Counted from the first letter of the stretch, positions 1 through 14,160 are shown. The stretch: DNA of 64,000 nt from Liolophura sinensis (GCF_032854445.1 NW_027017954.1:496001-560000); one strand, 5' to 3'. Program-made: numbers and translations. The notes: generated from the letters alone by a model not told the origin.

Positions 1-650
1 ACCCACAGTAATACTTACCCAACTCACAGTAATATTTACCGGCCCGGATAGCACAGTTGGTAAAGCGTCAGCTTCGGGAGCGGTAGATCCAGGATCAATC
101 CTTGATCCAGTCATCCTCTTTCGACTTTAAAAGAGGATCTTGTAACTTCCTTGCTTGGCGTTCAGCATGAAGGGAATAGTGCAACGACTGATTGACCCGT
201 ATCAGTATAATGGCGGGGCGGCTTACTCGTCTCGGTGAAGCAGCACTAAATTAAAGAGCGGTGGAAATCCGTCCTGCAACAAGGAGGCACATTACACGTA
301 CATGCACCCTAAGGATTCCTTTGTCGTCATATGACTGAAAAATTGTTGAGTACGACGGTAAGCCCCAAGCACTCACTCACAGTAATATTTACCCCAACCC
401 ATAGTAATAGTTACCTAACTCACCCAACTGTTGGTTGTAATCGTTATTACAACCAACAGTAGTAGTTACCCCAACTCCCATTAATTGTTGTCACAGTAAT
501 TGTTAACTCATCCCACAGTTATAGTTACCCAACCCGAAATAATCGCCATCACAACCTGCTGTAATAGTTACCCCCAACTATTAATAATCGTTATCACATC
601 CCGCAATAATCGTTATCCCAACCCACAGTAATCGCTACCGCAACTCAAAA
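1..650. repeat. 22-bp minisatellite block, interrupted by a SINE
   Basis: Diverged tandem copies of a 22-bp unit close to CCCAACCCACAGTAATAGTTAC at 1-40 and 381-650. The same repeat at 36390-37480 precedes the paralogous unit, and its far edge (CTCAAAAGAACTCAAACTG) is shared. Confidence 0.85.
41..380 (+). mobile_element. tRNA-derived SINE, family 2, complete
   Basis: Starts GGCCCGGATAGCACAGTTGG (A-box-like), has B-box-like GGATCAATCC and ends ACTGAAAAATTGTTGAGTAC then CACTCACTCAC. Both sides read ACTCACAGTAATATTTACC, which looks like a target-site duplication, though the host minisatellite could supply similar flanks. Confidence 0.85.
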
Positions 651-904
651 GAACTCAAACTGTGTCCTAATTGTACAAGTATGTATAGGCCTATAGTGCT
701 GTCGAATACGTTTTTGTAAAATTTGATGTGATTGTTACCAAATCTTCTTGATTACCATTTAAAATCAAACGGCGCTAAACAGGAAATTAAAACAGGTTGT
801 AAATAGGGGGTCCAGGTTTATTCCCGTCTCGCCTAATTTTGAACTGGCCTAACTGGGGGATGGGACCTTCTTCGCATCACCGCGCGTTACTCAACAGATC
901 TACA

Positions 905-1325
905 CCTTGCATGCTTTTGTGGAGGGCTGGACGATGTTTGAATTGAGAATATGGCAGAAGCAAACGTCACTGAAGCAGCATTAAACCTGGCCGATTACGT
1001 CACTCAAACTTGATTTGAAGGCCACTTTCTCCCCCCTGTCAGGAATCAACACAGAAACGATGGACCTTGCAAAACATATCATTTGGAGGGATGGCACAGA
1101 AGACTGAACGGTGGTGATGATGGCCCATCCAAACGTGTTTAAGACTACACTGACTCTGAGAAAAGAACAGGCTTTAAACGAGGATACTACAGCTGGAGAG
1201 TGGCGCCCTTCCTCCCTTGAAAAAGAGAAAGCATCGAAATATTGATGATCCTTCTTGACCAGAGCTCTGACCAGTGATCTGAAAACGCCCATCCAGTTTG
1301 CAGATGCAGCGTCAGCGTACCTTTC
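905..1325 (+). mobile_element. MULE-type transposase relic (C-terminal fragment)
   Basis: With frameshifts and stops it reads ALNLADYVTQT, FEGHFLPP, HLEGWHRRLNG and a final FADAASAYL. These match the order of the conserved N-H-x-E-G-W-H region and ADAAS end of MULE-like transposases common in invertebrates. Not in the paralogous unit near 37.6 kb. Dead. Confidence 0.55.
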
Positions 1326-1889
1326 ATAATTGTGTTCTGCTAATTGTGTTCTGCTAATTGTGTTCTGCTAAATAGCACATGTGTGTCATATGTGTAACCC
1401 TTATGTTAATTTGACTGATACCTGGTATTGGCATTTCGCCAAATCGATTTTAGGTAGGCGAATTACAAAGTAGGCAAAAGGCGAAGACACCTGGTCCCAG
1501 TACCTAGTGATCCATGCTATGAGCGACTATTAAAGGGTCAACAATGTGTATCGCTTATGATCCGCTCTATCAGCAACGGCTTTCCATTCGTCCTGCTGGA
1601 GGGCGAATCCCAAGGTGGGGTGTCCTGGGTCTGTCTCGCTGCTATCTGCCATTTCTGTTAGGACCGGTTGACATTTTTTCTCATTTTTAACGCGCCAGGG
1701 AACTATTTAAAGGTATTCAAAATCTTCCTAACACTCTCGTATTACATAAGGGCAGATGCATCATTCTCGCCATTAGCTGTGTGATGCCTTAAATATTGTA
1801 ACAAAGTTAAATAACACACATTTAACATGGTCTTAAATGAGATCCTGGGGCCTAATTTTAAGTCAGTGTGGAACTTACTAAACATATTG
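1326..1889. other. Non-coding leader sequence shared with 37.69-38.0 kb
   Basis: From about 1565 it matches 37689 onward (GGCTTTCCATTCGT...). A 13-bp TAATTGTGTTCTGC repeat occurs near 1328-1368. No gene seen. Confidence 0.6.
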
Positions 1890-2138
1890 GATTGATTTGA
1901 TTATTTATTTATTTGATATTTTGATTTATTTATGTATTCGTTTGATGGGTGTTTTACACCGTACTTAAGAATATTTCACTTAAACGACGGCGGCCAGCAT
2001 TATGGTGAGAGGAAACCGGGCAGAGCCCTAGGAAATACCTATACCATCCGCAGTTTGACGGCAGACCTTCCCACGTACGGTCGGAGAGGAAGCCAGCATA
2101 AGCTGAACTTGGACCCACAGCAATTGGATTGGTGGATT
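1890..2138 (-). mobile_element. tRNA-derived SINE, family 1, 3' part
   Basis: Reverse strand gives the family 1 body (CTTCCTCTCCGACCGTACG), the CATAATGCTGGCCGCCG block and tail CAAATAAATA. The same insertion sits at 38004-38241, so it predates the duplication. Confidence 0.85.
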
Positions 2139-4272
2139 TGATTTTTTGAGATCTTGCAATATGAAGGTTTATACTGTATATACAATCGCGCCACTTGAAC
2201 TGTGAAGAGGCGTATATCTGAAATAAGCTGTAGATAGTCCCTTACTATGTTAACTAAATGGGCAACTTACACGGCTTACGGCTATTTGGTACGCATTCGT
2301 ATTAGGCTGGACTCGCAATTGTTGCATCAGTAACTATGGTGTAGGTACTGAACGCTCTGTTCATATTTACCCTCAGTCGGAGTATTATAATCGCTGTAAA
2401 ATTTATAAGAAATGATATTAAGTTACATGACTTGCATGTATGTTTAGAAGAGAAACATTAGGGACGGGAACAGGAGTTTTGTTTAGAGAGGAATACTATT
2501 TTGAAGACCAGAAAGCGCATATTTGGTTAGTGAGTGAACACCATGTCCACTTCGGTTCATTGCGCAAATGCCTTTAGCTTGAATGGAAGCAGAACACTGC
2601 ATTATTCTTTCAGAAATATATATGTTTTCCGACGTTTTCAAATAAATTACCACTGAAATCAGCATGTACAATAAAAGAGACCATTGCCCTGTTACTGAAG
2701 TACACGATAGCTGAGTATTCTGAAAACAGGCCATATTTCACCGGTTATATGAGGCTATTTGCCAACTATCACACTGTCATCGGTGCTCTGGTTTCACTCT
2801 CTATGTTATAATCGGCTATATTTAGTTGAGTTTGGTGGCTAAGATGACAGTTTGGTCTCTAAGCATTGCTTTTATACAAATGTTTCTTAAATATTGTGAG
2901 AACAGAGCGTTTAGTGCCATTTTAGAGCAGAGGATAATAAGTTTCATTTAACATCTTTTGTGAAAGTTGCTACTTTCAAGCATTTACATGAAGAATTAGA
3001 ATAGAGCTGTATTTGTCATAACTTGACAAGAGACTGGTTACGTGAAACAATTAACCATCACACGGTTGTTGCTGATTTAGTTTTACTTTCCATGCTAATG
3101 TCCTTTGTTCTCTTGGTCGCAATTCTTGGCTTCTTGGCGTTGTTCATATGTAAATATCTATAACATGTGACGACTGAGCACATCAAGTAATTATTGCTCA
3201 GTGATCTTCAGCACATTGCATTTAACATCACGCACTGCATTTTTAGACCCAGTTCTGCATAAACCATATTGTTACTACATTTTGGGAGTTTTTTGTTGCT
3301 TAAAGACTTACCTTAACCAATAAGAATGATTTCCTTTGTATCCAATACCTTCAAAACCTCCAACGTTCTATTGGTGGGTTAATTGTAAACGTGGCTTGGT
3401 CCATCTGTCTTTATTGGTCCATATGTGTATTACGTGTGGACATCATTTTGAGTAACTCGAGATCAGTGAAGGGTAAATAATAATAATTTGCAATTTTCCA
3501 TGTCCCACAGATTACATGTATGAAAACATATCATTATATAATTGAATTTAATGTAAGCAAAGAAAAGGATCTGCACCTGCCCATCGGATGTGTTTTACAA
3601 CAGTACTAGTTTCCTATTTCCAGTCGTACGTGAAATGACTTGCAGCAACCTGCAGATAGTCGTGGGTTTTCCACAGACCCCATCTTAATGCCGCCTGCCG
3701 TCGCATAAGTAAAATATTCTTGAGTGCGGTGTAAAACGCCAATCAAATAAATATAAACTACAATATTACAGTTTTATGCACTGTTAACCATATCAAACAA
3801 TCTGAACCAATCAGCATCGTGGGCAATGCCGGCCTTCAGTTTTACACATTTACTTCCGAGGACTGTGTTCGTTTTACAAGAGCACATCAAAGTTTGTCAG
3901 AATCAGAATAAAGAGGATTAATCAGCAGGTGGACGAGCATAAAATGTGAGTCCTTTTGTCTGTGAATCTTCGGACTTTTACTTACTGTCCATGTATAATA
4001 ACGTAGTTGGAAACCTTATTATTGCAACATGGTCAAAAGTCTGCTTTTGAGGGTACGAAATACAGATAGCCGAGAAGCATAAATATTAGAGCTAATAAAA
4101 ACTACTATCCGGTGTTCGAGACAATGTGAATTATCGCCAAATTTATGTAGTAACACCGCACTGTAGGTATGTCTGTCACTGTGACCCGCGTGTTACCCGT
4201 CCAAACAACAGTGTAATTAGGGCAGGGTGACTGACGCTCCTTGTAATTGTACCATGTATGTTATAGTTTCAG
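2139..4272. other. Duplicated 5' flank of gene 1, no exon recognised
   Basis: Aligns by eye with 38242-40182. It includes a SINE tail at 3647-3768. A GTGAGT at 3946 following ATAAAAT could be a donor of a non-coding exon, but no signal peptide is found here. Confidence 0.55.
3647..3768 (+). mobile_element. SINE family 1 tail fragment
   Basis: GATAGTCGTGGGTTTTCCAC to AAATATTCTTGAGTGCGG and CAATCAAATAAATA. Shared with 39555-39680. Confidence 0.75.
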
Positions 4273-4407
4273 CTGTGTGTTCCGGCAGTACATACGGACC
4301 AGACTGTAAATACGACTGTCACTGTAATACCAGTGTGACCTGTGACCCTCAGAATGGCTGTGGAGGGAACTGCGCTGCAGGTTGGGACGGACCCACATGT
4401 CAAAGGC
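4273..4407 (+). CDS. Gene 1 exon: EGF-like module 1
   Basis: Acceptor TTTCAG before 4273, donor GTAAGT at 4408, phase 1-1. Encodes an 8-Cys module starting VCSGSTYGPDC and ending GWDGPTC. The paralogous exon at 40183-40317 has the same length and phases. Confidence 0.82.
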
Positions 4408-7400
4408 GTAAGTAGTCAATAGGCTTTAACTGCATTGTTTGGCAGTATTATAAACGGTCACCAGCAAACACTCAGCAGCGAAGGTACATTCTACTCCTGC
4501 CTCATCTCACTAAATATGCACAAGACGGTAGGATCCACTGTCACCAGTGTTGGCTTCATGTGGTGCATGTCTGCTGGAAAGCTTTGTGGTTTTTATCAGA
4601 AAGAACTATCAGAAAAGAAACCATGATTAAGAACATTCCATCTTTCATATAAATAATAACGTATTGATTTATTTCAGCGGTGTTGTATTTCATTTATACG
4701 ACGGCAACCAGCTTTGTTTACTTGTTTGGCAGCTGTATATATCCTCATCCACGACAACATTATCATGAATAGCTTGATGCTTATAGGAAATGTCGCTCTG
4801 GGAAAACCAACACATCAGTCGTCAGACTACCATGGACACACATCTAACCTGGCTGTTGACGGTATACTGGGACATTCTTACGCGGGTACACCTTGTACGC
4901 ACACAGTGATTACATCAAGTTCAGGTGCTTGGAGAGTAACACTGAACGCCGCGTACTGGATTTACAACTTCACCATATACAACAGAGAAGAAAGCAGTGA
5001 GCAACCCTGTTTAATCTGATTATTTTGCTGTTTCTCACCTATAGGCATTTTGTTTTTCTTCTGCTTTACGCTATTTCCAAGGCTTTTAATAATGGGATTG
5101 GTGCAACACTTTATATCGCAAGAAAAATGAAAAAAATTGAACTCAATGTAAATTTTTTACGAGTGCCACTGCCACAGTGTGACTGTCAGAGCTGAATAGT
5201 TAGAGGAATGCCTTTTATTACAACACATGCATCTATAGCTTTATGTTCTTTACAGTGGGACGTCGACTCAGCGGCTTCACTTTGTATGTGGGAAACACCT
5301 CCCAGAATTACAAAACCTGTTATAAAGACACCACAGCCATTACCACGTCCCCCGGGGCCATCGTAACTGGACACTGTGCGGGAGGTCCGGTGTCAGGAGA
5401 CAGCGTCAGGATAGCGTCACGGCCAGGTGTACCGCTAACACTTTGTGAAGTTCTCATCTACGGTACGTTTATGGATCATGTCTTAATTTGCATAATTTTC
5501 TGTCTCTTATGTTCACATTCGTTACGAGGGGTATAATTTCGTTTTAATATATCCTTAATTTAATCATCGCACACTGCATATATGGGGCGGGTGTCATTCC
5601 AGTTCACGGTTACACATTTATTTGTATAATCTGCTCGTCGATAGCAACGTTTATCATTTGATGAAGTGGAAACGCTCCCTCTAGTCCACTGTCAGGAGAC
5701 CACGTCAGGATAACATCAGAATCAGGAGTACCGCTAACATTTTGTGAAGTGTTTGTATGTATCTATGCTTGGGGTTTTAAGTCGTTCTTAACAAATTTTA
5801 AGTCATATTTACGACAAGGAATCATCAGGCGTGTGTATATATACTCGTACTGTGTCTTCTAATGGTCCATGCTGCAACAGTGCTGCCGCCACTGAAGTAC
5901 CATGCCGAAGATAACACACATGACACTCTCACTGAGTCACAATATACTGACACCATGGCAGACCAGTAATATTTCTTTGCTCTAACCTCTCAGTGCTAAG
6001 CGCCAAGAGAGGCAGCAACAAATGTCATTTTTAAAGTCTTTGGTATGACCAGGGCCAGGTTTGCCTCGTGAAGTGCTTTTCTACGGTACATTGACGTATC
6101 TGTGATAACAGCCTTTCAGCATGTAACTGAATATGGCACAGTTGTACACAGTTAGGTGAGACAAGACAGTCACACCGAGGTGGTTTCTTAATAACGGCTT
6201 CAAAATGCCATCCAAATCTCTACGTGAACGAAAAGAAAACTATATTAAGTATGAAACAGAAAACTATGTGTATCAACCCATTGTATTATTATACACAGGC
6301 GTTATTGATGGTATGGGGTTGGGGGGGGGGGGGGTAAATATGTATAGATAATACATATATGAACTGTTAAGGAGAAAGGATGAGTTTGTTAGTAATTTAG
6401 GTTCACGTGGTTATTTTCATCATTTATAAAGGAAAAAACTACAAGATTAGTCTTAACCAGTGACGATTTATGGGAACTAGGAAAACGTTTCAAATTAATT
6501 ATACTTCTGACAGTGTGTTCCGCCGGATGGTATGGTGAAATGTGTGGACGACAATGTAATGCAACGACAGCCTGTTCCAAATGTGACGTCACAGGGACAC
6601 GATGTACAGGTAAAATGACTTTAACATAAATAATAGGCATATGCTGAATACGCGCAGAAAGATAAATGTGGTAATACACGAAAGCGATGACCAATCTGGA
6701 AAATTGTCAGATGGAGTTATATTCTATCTTGTAAGAGAGAAGAAATTCCGTTCATCACCAATACCTAAATGGTAAATTTTTACCTCAAAAGTTGTACAAC
6801 ATATTTATTCGTATAAAATCACTTCGAATTTTGTAGATTTAATTGGGGTTTAACCAAGAGTGCTGAAGAGTACTTTGTTGTATGACTACTGTCAGCTTGG
6901 TGGGTGCAGAGGTGATTGGAGTGCCTGGAGTCAGCCACCCACCTTTGCTACGCACCAGACAAATCTATACACTTAAATCCACCTTCGATATAGCGACAGC
7001 TGGATTGACACAGGAGGCCTCATTGACCGACATCCAATCACTTTTCAGTGTGTCTTCAAGTTATATTCAGTATAAGACCACTTCATATAAAATTAAATTA
7101 TGCCTAATGTCTATAATGTAAACTGCCATATCGACGGATTCAATGTCGGGTTTTCGTCTGGTATATATAATTGCTGAAACGTGATGGACACCTAACTCAT
7201 ACACCGACAGTCAGGTTTATAAGATGCTAAAGGTCCTTGAAGGAAAGCCCAAAAAGGGGCAAAACCACTCGGTAAAACACCAGTGGACCCTGAAATTACT
7301 TCCTTTACCCCATGTATTATTAAATATCAGAAAGCGGTGAACAGTAACATACAACATTCTTCAAAAGCAATTCACGATTTGGAGTCTGCTGAAAGTGGGA

Positions 7401-10400
7401 ATTGATAATTGATGACCAAACAATTGAACTGTCTTGAGTCATGTACATGTATACCTCAGACCCTCTGATGGTCGTGGATTTTCCCTGGGCTCTGCCCGGT
7501 TACCTCCCACTGTAACGCTGGCCGCCGTCGTATAAGTAAAATACTCTTGAGTACAGTGTAAAACACCGATCAGGTGAATAAATCAACGTATCTTTTGGAA
7601 GTACAGTACTTTGACTACGGGAAGTTAAACACTAATATTTAAGTATGTAACGTAAGCCCACCAAAAAGAGTTTGCTTGTTCATGTAAATAAAAGTTCACA
7701 CAATCGAATAACAAAGACGTATTCAAAGTAAACCTTAACAGGAATTGTCGACAACACATGTCGTTGAGAAGTATCCCATGGTTTTATTTGAGAAATCTTC
7801 ACGGGATTTGTTTGTTATCTTTTTTTGTTTTTTTTTTTTTGTTTTTTTGTTTTTTTTTTTAGGTATAGACTTCACCAGTTTTATTTGTCTTGATTATTTG
7901 GCGTTGTTGGAAGATGATCTCTTGACACAGTTGAGTAATACACATTGTATCAGACAGACATCCCACAAACATATACTTACTAATTTTTTTACCTAATTCT
8001 GCTTAAGCCATGGTGCTAGAGGGTGTATAAATTGCTACTATTTATTCATTTACATGAACTGTCACAATAAAAGCTCAGACTGGGGACGACTGACAACACG
8101 CCGTGTTTCATCAGTTACACGTGACCACGTGTGACCATTTGCCAACTATCACACTGTCCCTGCTTTGGTTTTACTCTCCATTCTGTACGTCTTCATTATA
8201 TAATTATATTATATTCTAACACGTTAAATGTATCGTCAAAAGTGAAGTAACATGTTGGAATCCAGTTACTGTTATTTTGTAATATTTTAAACTTTTCCGT
8301 CTTGGGTAAAACAGCTACACGTCAATCTATTACTTTCGCAGAATGTGTTGACGGTCGATGGGAAGAACATTGTCAAAACAGATGTGGCCATTGTTGGGCC
8401 GACAAATGTGATAAAGTCACTGGGAAATGTCCTCTAACTAAAGGAAACCCAAGATGCGATGCTGGCTTCATGGGTAATAAGTGCTGGACAGGTTAGTGTG
8501 TAGAATTCAGTAGAACTGAAAGGAAAGCCAGGATTTGATGCTTGCTACCTGTGGAGCATGTACAGGACACGTAAGTGTGTAGGATTTAGTGCAATAGAGA
8601 TGAAACACAAGACGCTACATGGATAGGCAGGTATGTAAGATTCAGTATCACAGAGAGGAAACCCAATATGTGATACTGGCTCCATGTGTAACAGGTGCTG
8701 GACAGGTAAGTGTGTAGAATTCAGTACGACAGAAAGGAAATCCAGAATGTGATGCTGGCTTCATGCGTGAGAATTGCTCGACAGGTAAGTGTGTAGAATT
8801 CAGTACGACAGAAAGGAAATTCAAGATGTGATGCTGGCTTCATGCGTGAGAATTGCTCGACAGCACAAGAATCTACATGAATAGGCAGGTATGTAACATT
8901 CAGTATACCAGAGAGGAAAGTTAGTATGTGATACTTGCTACATGTGTAACAGGTGTAGTCCAGGTAACTGCGTAGGATTCAGTACAATGTAAAGGGATAT
9001 CTTATCCTAAAATACATGACCTCGAAATAGGTTAATTGAAGTGAAAGACAGCACCTGACTAATGTTTATGCCCGCTGAAAAACTACCATTGAAAGCGTCT
9101 TAAACCGGCATTAAATATTTTTTTGGATTTTTTTCAACCTTGTAAAAGTTTAGTAAAACTTCGGCTTGACATAGCTTCAGCACGTCTATATTTTCGAGAG
9201 GAAGGTGACGCCACGCTTACTCTAGGTATGTTGCGTCGAAAGTATTTTACGTATAATAGTCTAAGCTGTAGCCATTGGCAAATAAAAGTTGTGAACCTAG
9301 GCGATTAAGGCCCAAGTGATAAATATAGTTTTTTTTTTCGGAAATTGCACATAATGGAAGAATATTTTTTCCACTGCTGGAACTGTTGATATAGTAGATC
9401 TACTATATCATTTACAAAGAACTCCAGAGACCCTGTATATGATGCAAGGCCGGGGTATTCCTTGGTTTAGGTTGTAGCCTTTGGAGGGATTGTGCTGGTG
9501 ATTTTGACCCTTATTAAATGTTTACAAAATTACAATAGGATTGTTGTACAACTAGATTCAATGAAAAAAACTATGCTGACCTAGTCATCGCGGACGTCAG
9601 AGAAAGCATCTCAGCTTAAATATGGCTTTTAATAATTTTACCCTATTTAATAAAAGAAAACAGAAATAAAACATCTCTTGTATGCAATAAAGACGAAGGA
9701 GCAACATTTAAATTCTTCTGTTGTAATAAATTCAGAGACAAAAATTCATATGATTTAACTAGTTTTCAGCGTTTTCCGGTAAGATGCCGTCTTCTCATTC
9801 CCATAAACCTTTGGCATTCCTAATGAGTTTTGTACTGACTCTCAATATTAAAATAAAATTTTTGAATATTAAACGGTTTGAAAGTCAACTGATTTTACAT
9901 CTGTGGTTGTCGACAGACAGATGATACAGACCTGTCAAACAACATTTTGTGAAATGGCCCTTTGCCTACACGTAACTAGATTGTTGTAAACAATCTCAAA
10001 ATGATGTCTTATGCAGTAGTTCTGCATAAACACAAAGCACAAACTTAAGCTATAAGCACAAACTTACATCAACGTGTTTGATTGGATAAAATTCTTAAGA
10101 TGGTTGATTCACACCAACAATTTTGTGGAGTGCTGCCATTTTGTTTTACATGTTTTTCCGTAAAATCTCATTAAAACAATAAAGTATGATCTTTTTTAAA
10201 ACGCTTGAGAGTCCTGCGTTCGATTGGAATATGGTTAGCAAGGTGCTGTCATGTCCTTTAAGTGAATGCATGGTGAGATTACAGCTTTAATCATTAATAT
10301 GCCTCAAGGGGGGCGCTTTCCAAGTGGTGAAGTCCAAATCTTTGCTAAATTGTATATGCTCTTGTATAAAAGTACAACACATACATGTCACATTTTCTTT

Positions 10401-13400
10401 GTGAACAGATCTCTTATTCTTTGACACAGATGACTATAACCACCAACTTATAATAATGTTTCTTGTTTGTTTCTGTTTCCATCAAGGCTGCAAGGCAGGT
10501 ACTTATGGGTACGATTGTAACGAGACCTGTGGATCGTGTGCATCTGGACCCGACAGTTGTAAAACTACTTCCGGGCACTGTCCGGATAATTCCAAATGCA
10601 TGCCGGGATATTCTGGTGTGAAATGTAAAACAGGTCGGTCGGGAATAATGTTTTACATGTTTCTCTCTTACATGTCACCAGATTTATTTATCATTTATAT
10701 GTATTAATTTTTACATATTCTTTAGAGAACTAATATTATTGTATTTTTGGAAATGGATCTTCTGAAACACTGCTTCATTGTTTACGTGGGGTAAGTATAG
10801 GTTGTGCTCTATATGGCACGTGGAGTGATGTACAAGTAGTTTCTGTTGAGTCTTTTTATACCAACACCTCTGTGAGAGTGACCGCCCATATGTACACAGG
10901 GAATATCATTGTATCTCGTCACTGTTACGATCATACACACTTTTGCGTACTTGTGGCCGGTTGTTTAAAAGTGTACTAAAAGTTAAACCAGGCTTAAATG
11001 TTAGTTATAGTCTTGGCCAGATACAAAACTAAATGCACTGTAGCCCTGACCAAAGTTAATACAGGGCTTAAAAGCTATTATATACATTTGTACAACTGGG
11101 GCCAGAACTTCTGGAACTTTTGTCAAGACCTGGTGTTACCAACATGTGTCCAAGACTTACACGCTTTAGTACTATTGCATTGAATCAAAGCTAATTGAGA
11201 CCAGACGAAACAGAGGCAGAATCTTTAACACCATTCTTGTGATACGTCGACTGTATGTCAAAGCAATTATGTCGTTATGTACATTATAGCTATTACTTTT
11301 TTACCAATGGACTGATTTCATTGATCAGTGTTTTAACAACGTGCTCAAGAGTTTCCTCACGTAGAGAAGCGGAGGAAACCGGAGTAACACAGGCTTTTGT
11401 TAGAAAATTTGCGAAAAGGAATTAAAAAGCCGATGTGTAGACAGTCGAAGCGGACTTTGGACACGCAACCTCAATGGCCAAGAGCCTAGTACTCAAGGGG
11501 AGCTAGTACTAGTACTTACTCACGCACGGCAAAGGAGGCTACATGTTTTTGCCGGCGCTCAAAGCGAGCACGTTTGTTTCAGTTATATTTTATATATATT
11601 ATAAATGTCAGTTACATCCAATACAACAACTTTCACTTCTTGCTTGCGTGTATAGCTTGTGTGTCTTGATACATAACAACATCACTGAAATGTTGGCTTG
11701 TATATCGAGCTTTATTTTCTCTTTTTACTTGAATTTAGCCTGTGAAGCAGGTAAATATGGCTCAGGCTGTACCGAGACCTGTGGATCGTGTGCACATGGA
11801 CCGGACAGTTGTAACACGACATCCGGGTACTGTCGTGGTAATCCCAGATGCATGTCGGGATATTCTAGTTTGAAGTGTAAAACAGGTGAGTCGAGAATAA
11901 CTTGTGACTCATATGCTTTCTTCTTACCTGTCACCAGATTTTTTGATCATTTATATGATTTACATATGTTTGGGGAACTGGTGTTATTGGGTTTTTGTTT
12001 AAATGATGTCGTGATATTTACTTTGAATCAAAGCTAATCGAGCCCAGACAAAACATAGGGAAAATCTGACACCATTCTTGTGATACTAACCCAGAGATAA
12101 TTGCTATTGTATAATTCGTTAAATTGCAAAATTCTCTAATAAATCTCCAAGCATAGGGTCCCAGAGGAAGAACTGACAGTAGAGTTTAAGGTACTGTAAT
12201 AACCTATAGGGTTCCTGGGTGTTATAATAAATGTAAGACAGTATAATGATCTAAAGAAATAAGACTCATAGAAAACAGAAATTAGGAAATTAGTTGTAGA
12301 TGAACATTTTGTTACAATAAAATTAACCAGCAAATAGTTGACGCGAGTTGAATAAACGAATCGCAAAAATTTAAATTATCCTCGAGTAGTTCTATCGTCT
12401 TTCAGGTAGCAGATTGGCAGGGTAAGCTTCTATCATCTTCCAGGTCCCAATATAGTGAAAAGGAGACAATGCATAACAAACTAGATTTTGAAACTAATAT
12501 CACCATAATTGGTGGTATGTTGATCTCAGATTAAATAATATGCATAACCATTTATAACTGATTTCCAAGGTCGTAAATAGGCCTATGTAGTTATATGAGC
12601 TTGAGGCATGTAATACTATGGCAGAAATAGAGTACACCGAAAATGGTGGAATTTTCAGTCAGTGTTACATATATAACACATCTCATCAGTATTATCTTGT
12701 ATTCTACCGTCACGATCTCGATGGACACTGGCATGAATCGAGGTGACACTTTAACAAGTCGTCAACAGTTAGATTCTCCCCCAAACGTCAATCCACAAAC
12801 AGCTACACTAGTAAGGAATCCCCAAGGAACAGTCCATCAACATCCACAATCTTATTTGGTGGGGGTAGTAGTAGATCGGGACTCCGACTTCACACCTTCA
12901 CGTACTGTTTGAGGTAAACTAATCATAAAATGGCCTCAAGACTGATTTAGTGAGCAGTAGGTTACTAACTTCCACCTGTATGGATTCGTAGTATAACTAT
13001 TAAGTTATTAAGCCGGTGTGTAATCGCTGTCTATATGATGGACAGTGAAATGTTCAGCTGGGATTCCATCGAGCCTGGTGATGACGTAATGATCTATATA
13101 GCTTGAATATTATAATTACCCATGTGCTTGGTGTACCGATATTTTTATACCTGTAACAAAACCTTCACTTTAATTCAACATACAGATTCAACATGGGATG
13201 GACATCACCCGCACAAACCTGTGCCATCTCAGGTCGGATAGGTTTTAATAAACTGTTTTTGGTATTTTCTTTTCGAAATACCTACCGTGAAGTTTCGTGG
13301 GATCCGCATTTATATTAAAAGGTTAGGAGCCATGACCTCGCATTGAACTATCAAAATGCTTTACACTATGAGGGATTTCTGCCTTGCGTCATTCCTTGTG

Positions 13401-14072
13401 ACAACACTCCTGCTGCACGTGAGCAGGGTCTAGACAAGATGGCAGTCAACATTTCAGTCGCTTTTCTCCATGTAGGAAACCAGGCAGAACACAGCCTGTA
13501 GAGAGGTATTTCATGTCAAGTTCAAATCAGCTTGAAATGTTTGTTACTCGAACACAAGCAGATAGTATACACACCAGCCGTAATTCCATAAATGTTGCTG
13601 TATGTTTGACAAGCAAACATCCGTACAACAACAACGTGAATATAAATCGAACTAGAAATCCGTTGATATCTCAGACCAACAACTTTAATGATTAGAGCTG
13701 GAGAGCAGCCAGTTGTAACGGCAGGAAGCCCCGTCGTTACAATACGCCCACTGTATGTTGGAGCAATTATGTCGTTATGTACATTATAGCTATTACCTTT
13801 GCCAAAGGACCGATTTCATTGATAAGTTTTTTAAAAACGTACCCAAGAAATTCTTACGTGAATGAGGAGAACCAGAGTTATGGGCGAGGGGTAACCCACC
13901 GGCCCTTGTCAGAAATTTTGCAAACAAAACAAAGGTGCCGTGGAAAAAGGCAGGGAGTTATAACTTTAACAATCTCAGCTAGCGAGACTACACCCCCCCC
14001 CCCGCCCCCCACACACCGAGTACCAAAGCAGGGTACATGTTTTTATATTCGTCCACACCAAGCATGTTTGTT

Positions 14073-14160
<88 letters not shown>

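Noticed and set aside
981-1292. A 103-codon open frame on the minus strand
   Set aside because: It lies antisense to the MULE transposase relic and has no recognisable motif.
4435-4626. A 63-codon frame also present at 40345-40536
   Set aside because: The two copies differ mostly by amino acid replacements, the frame lies in the intron between EGF 1 and the FTP exons, and it has no domain; equal length is expected for a recent duplicate.
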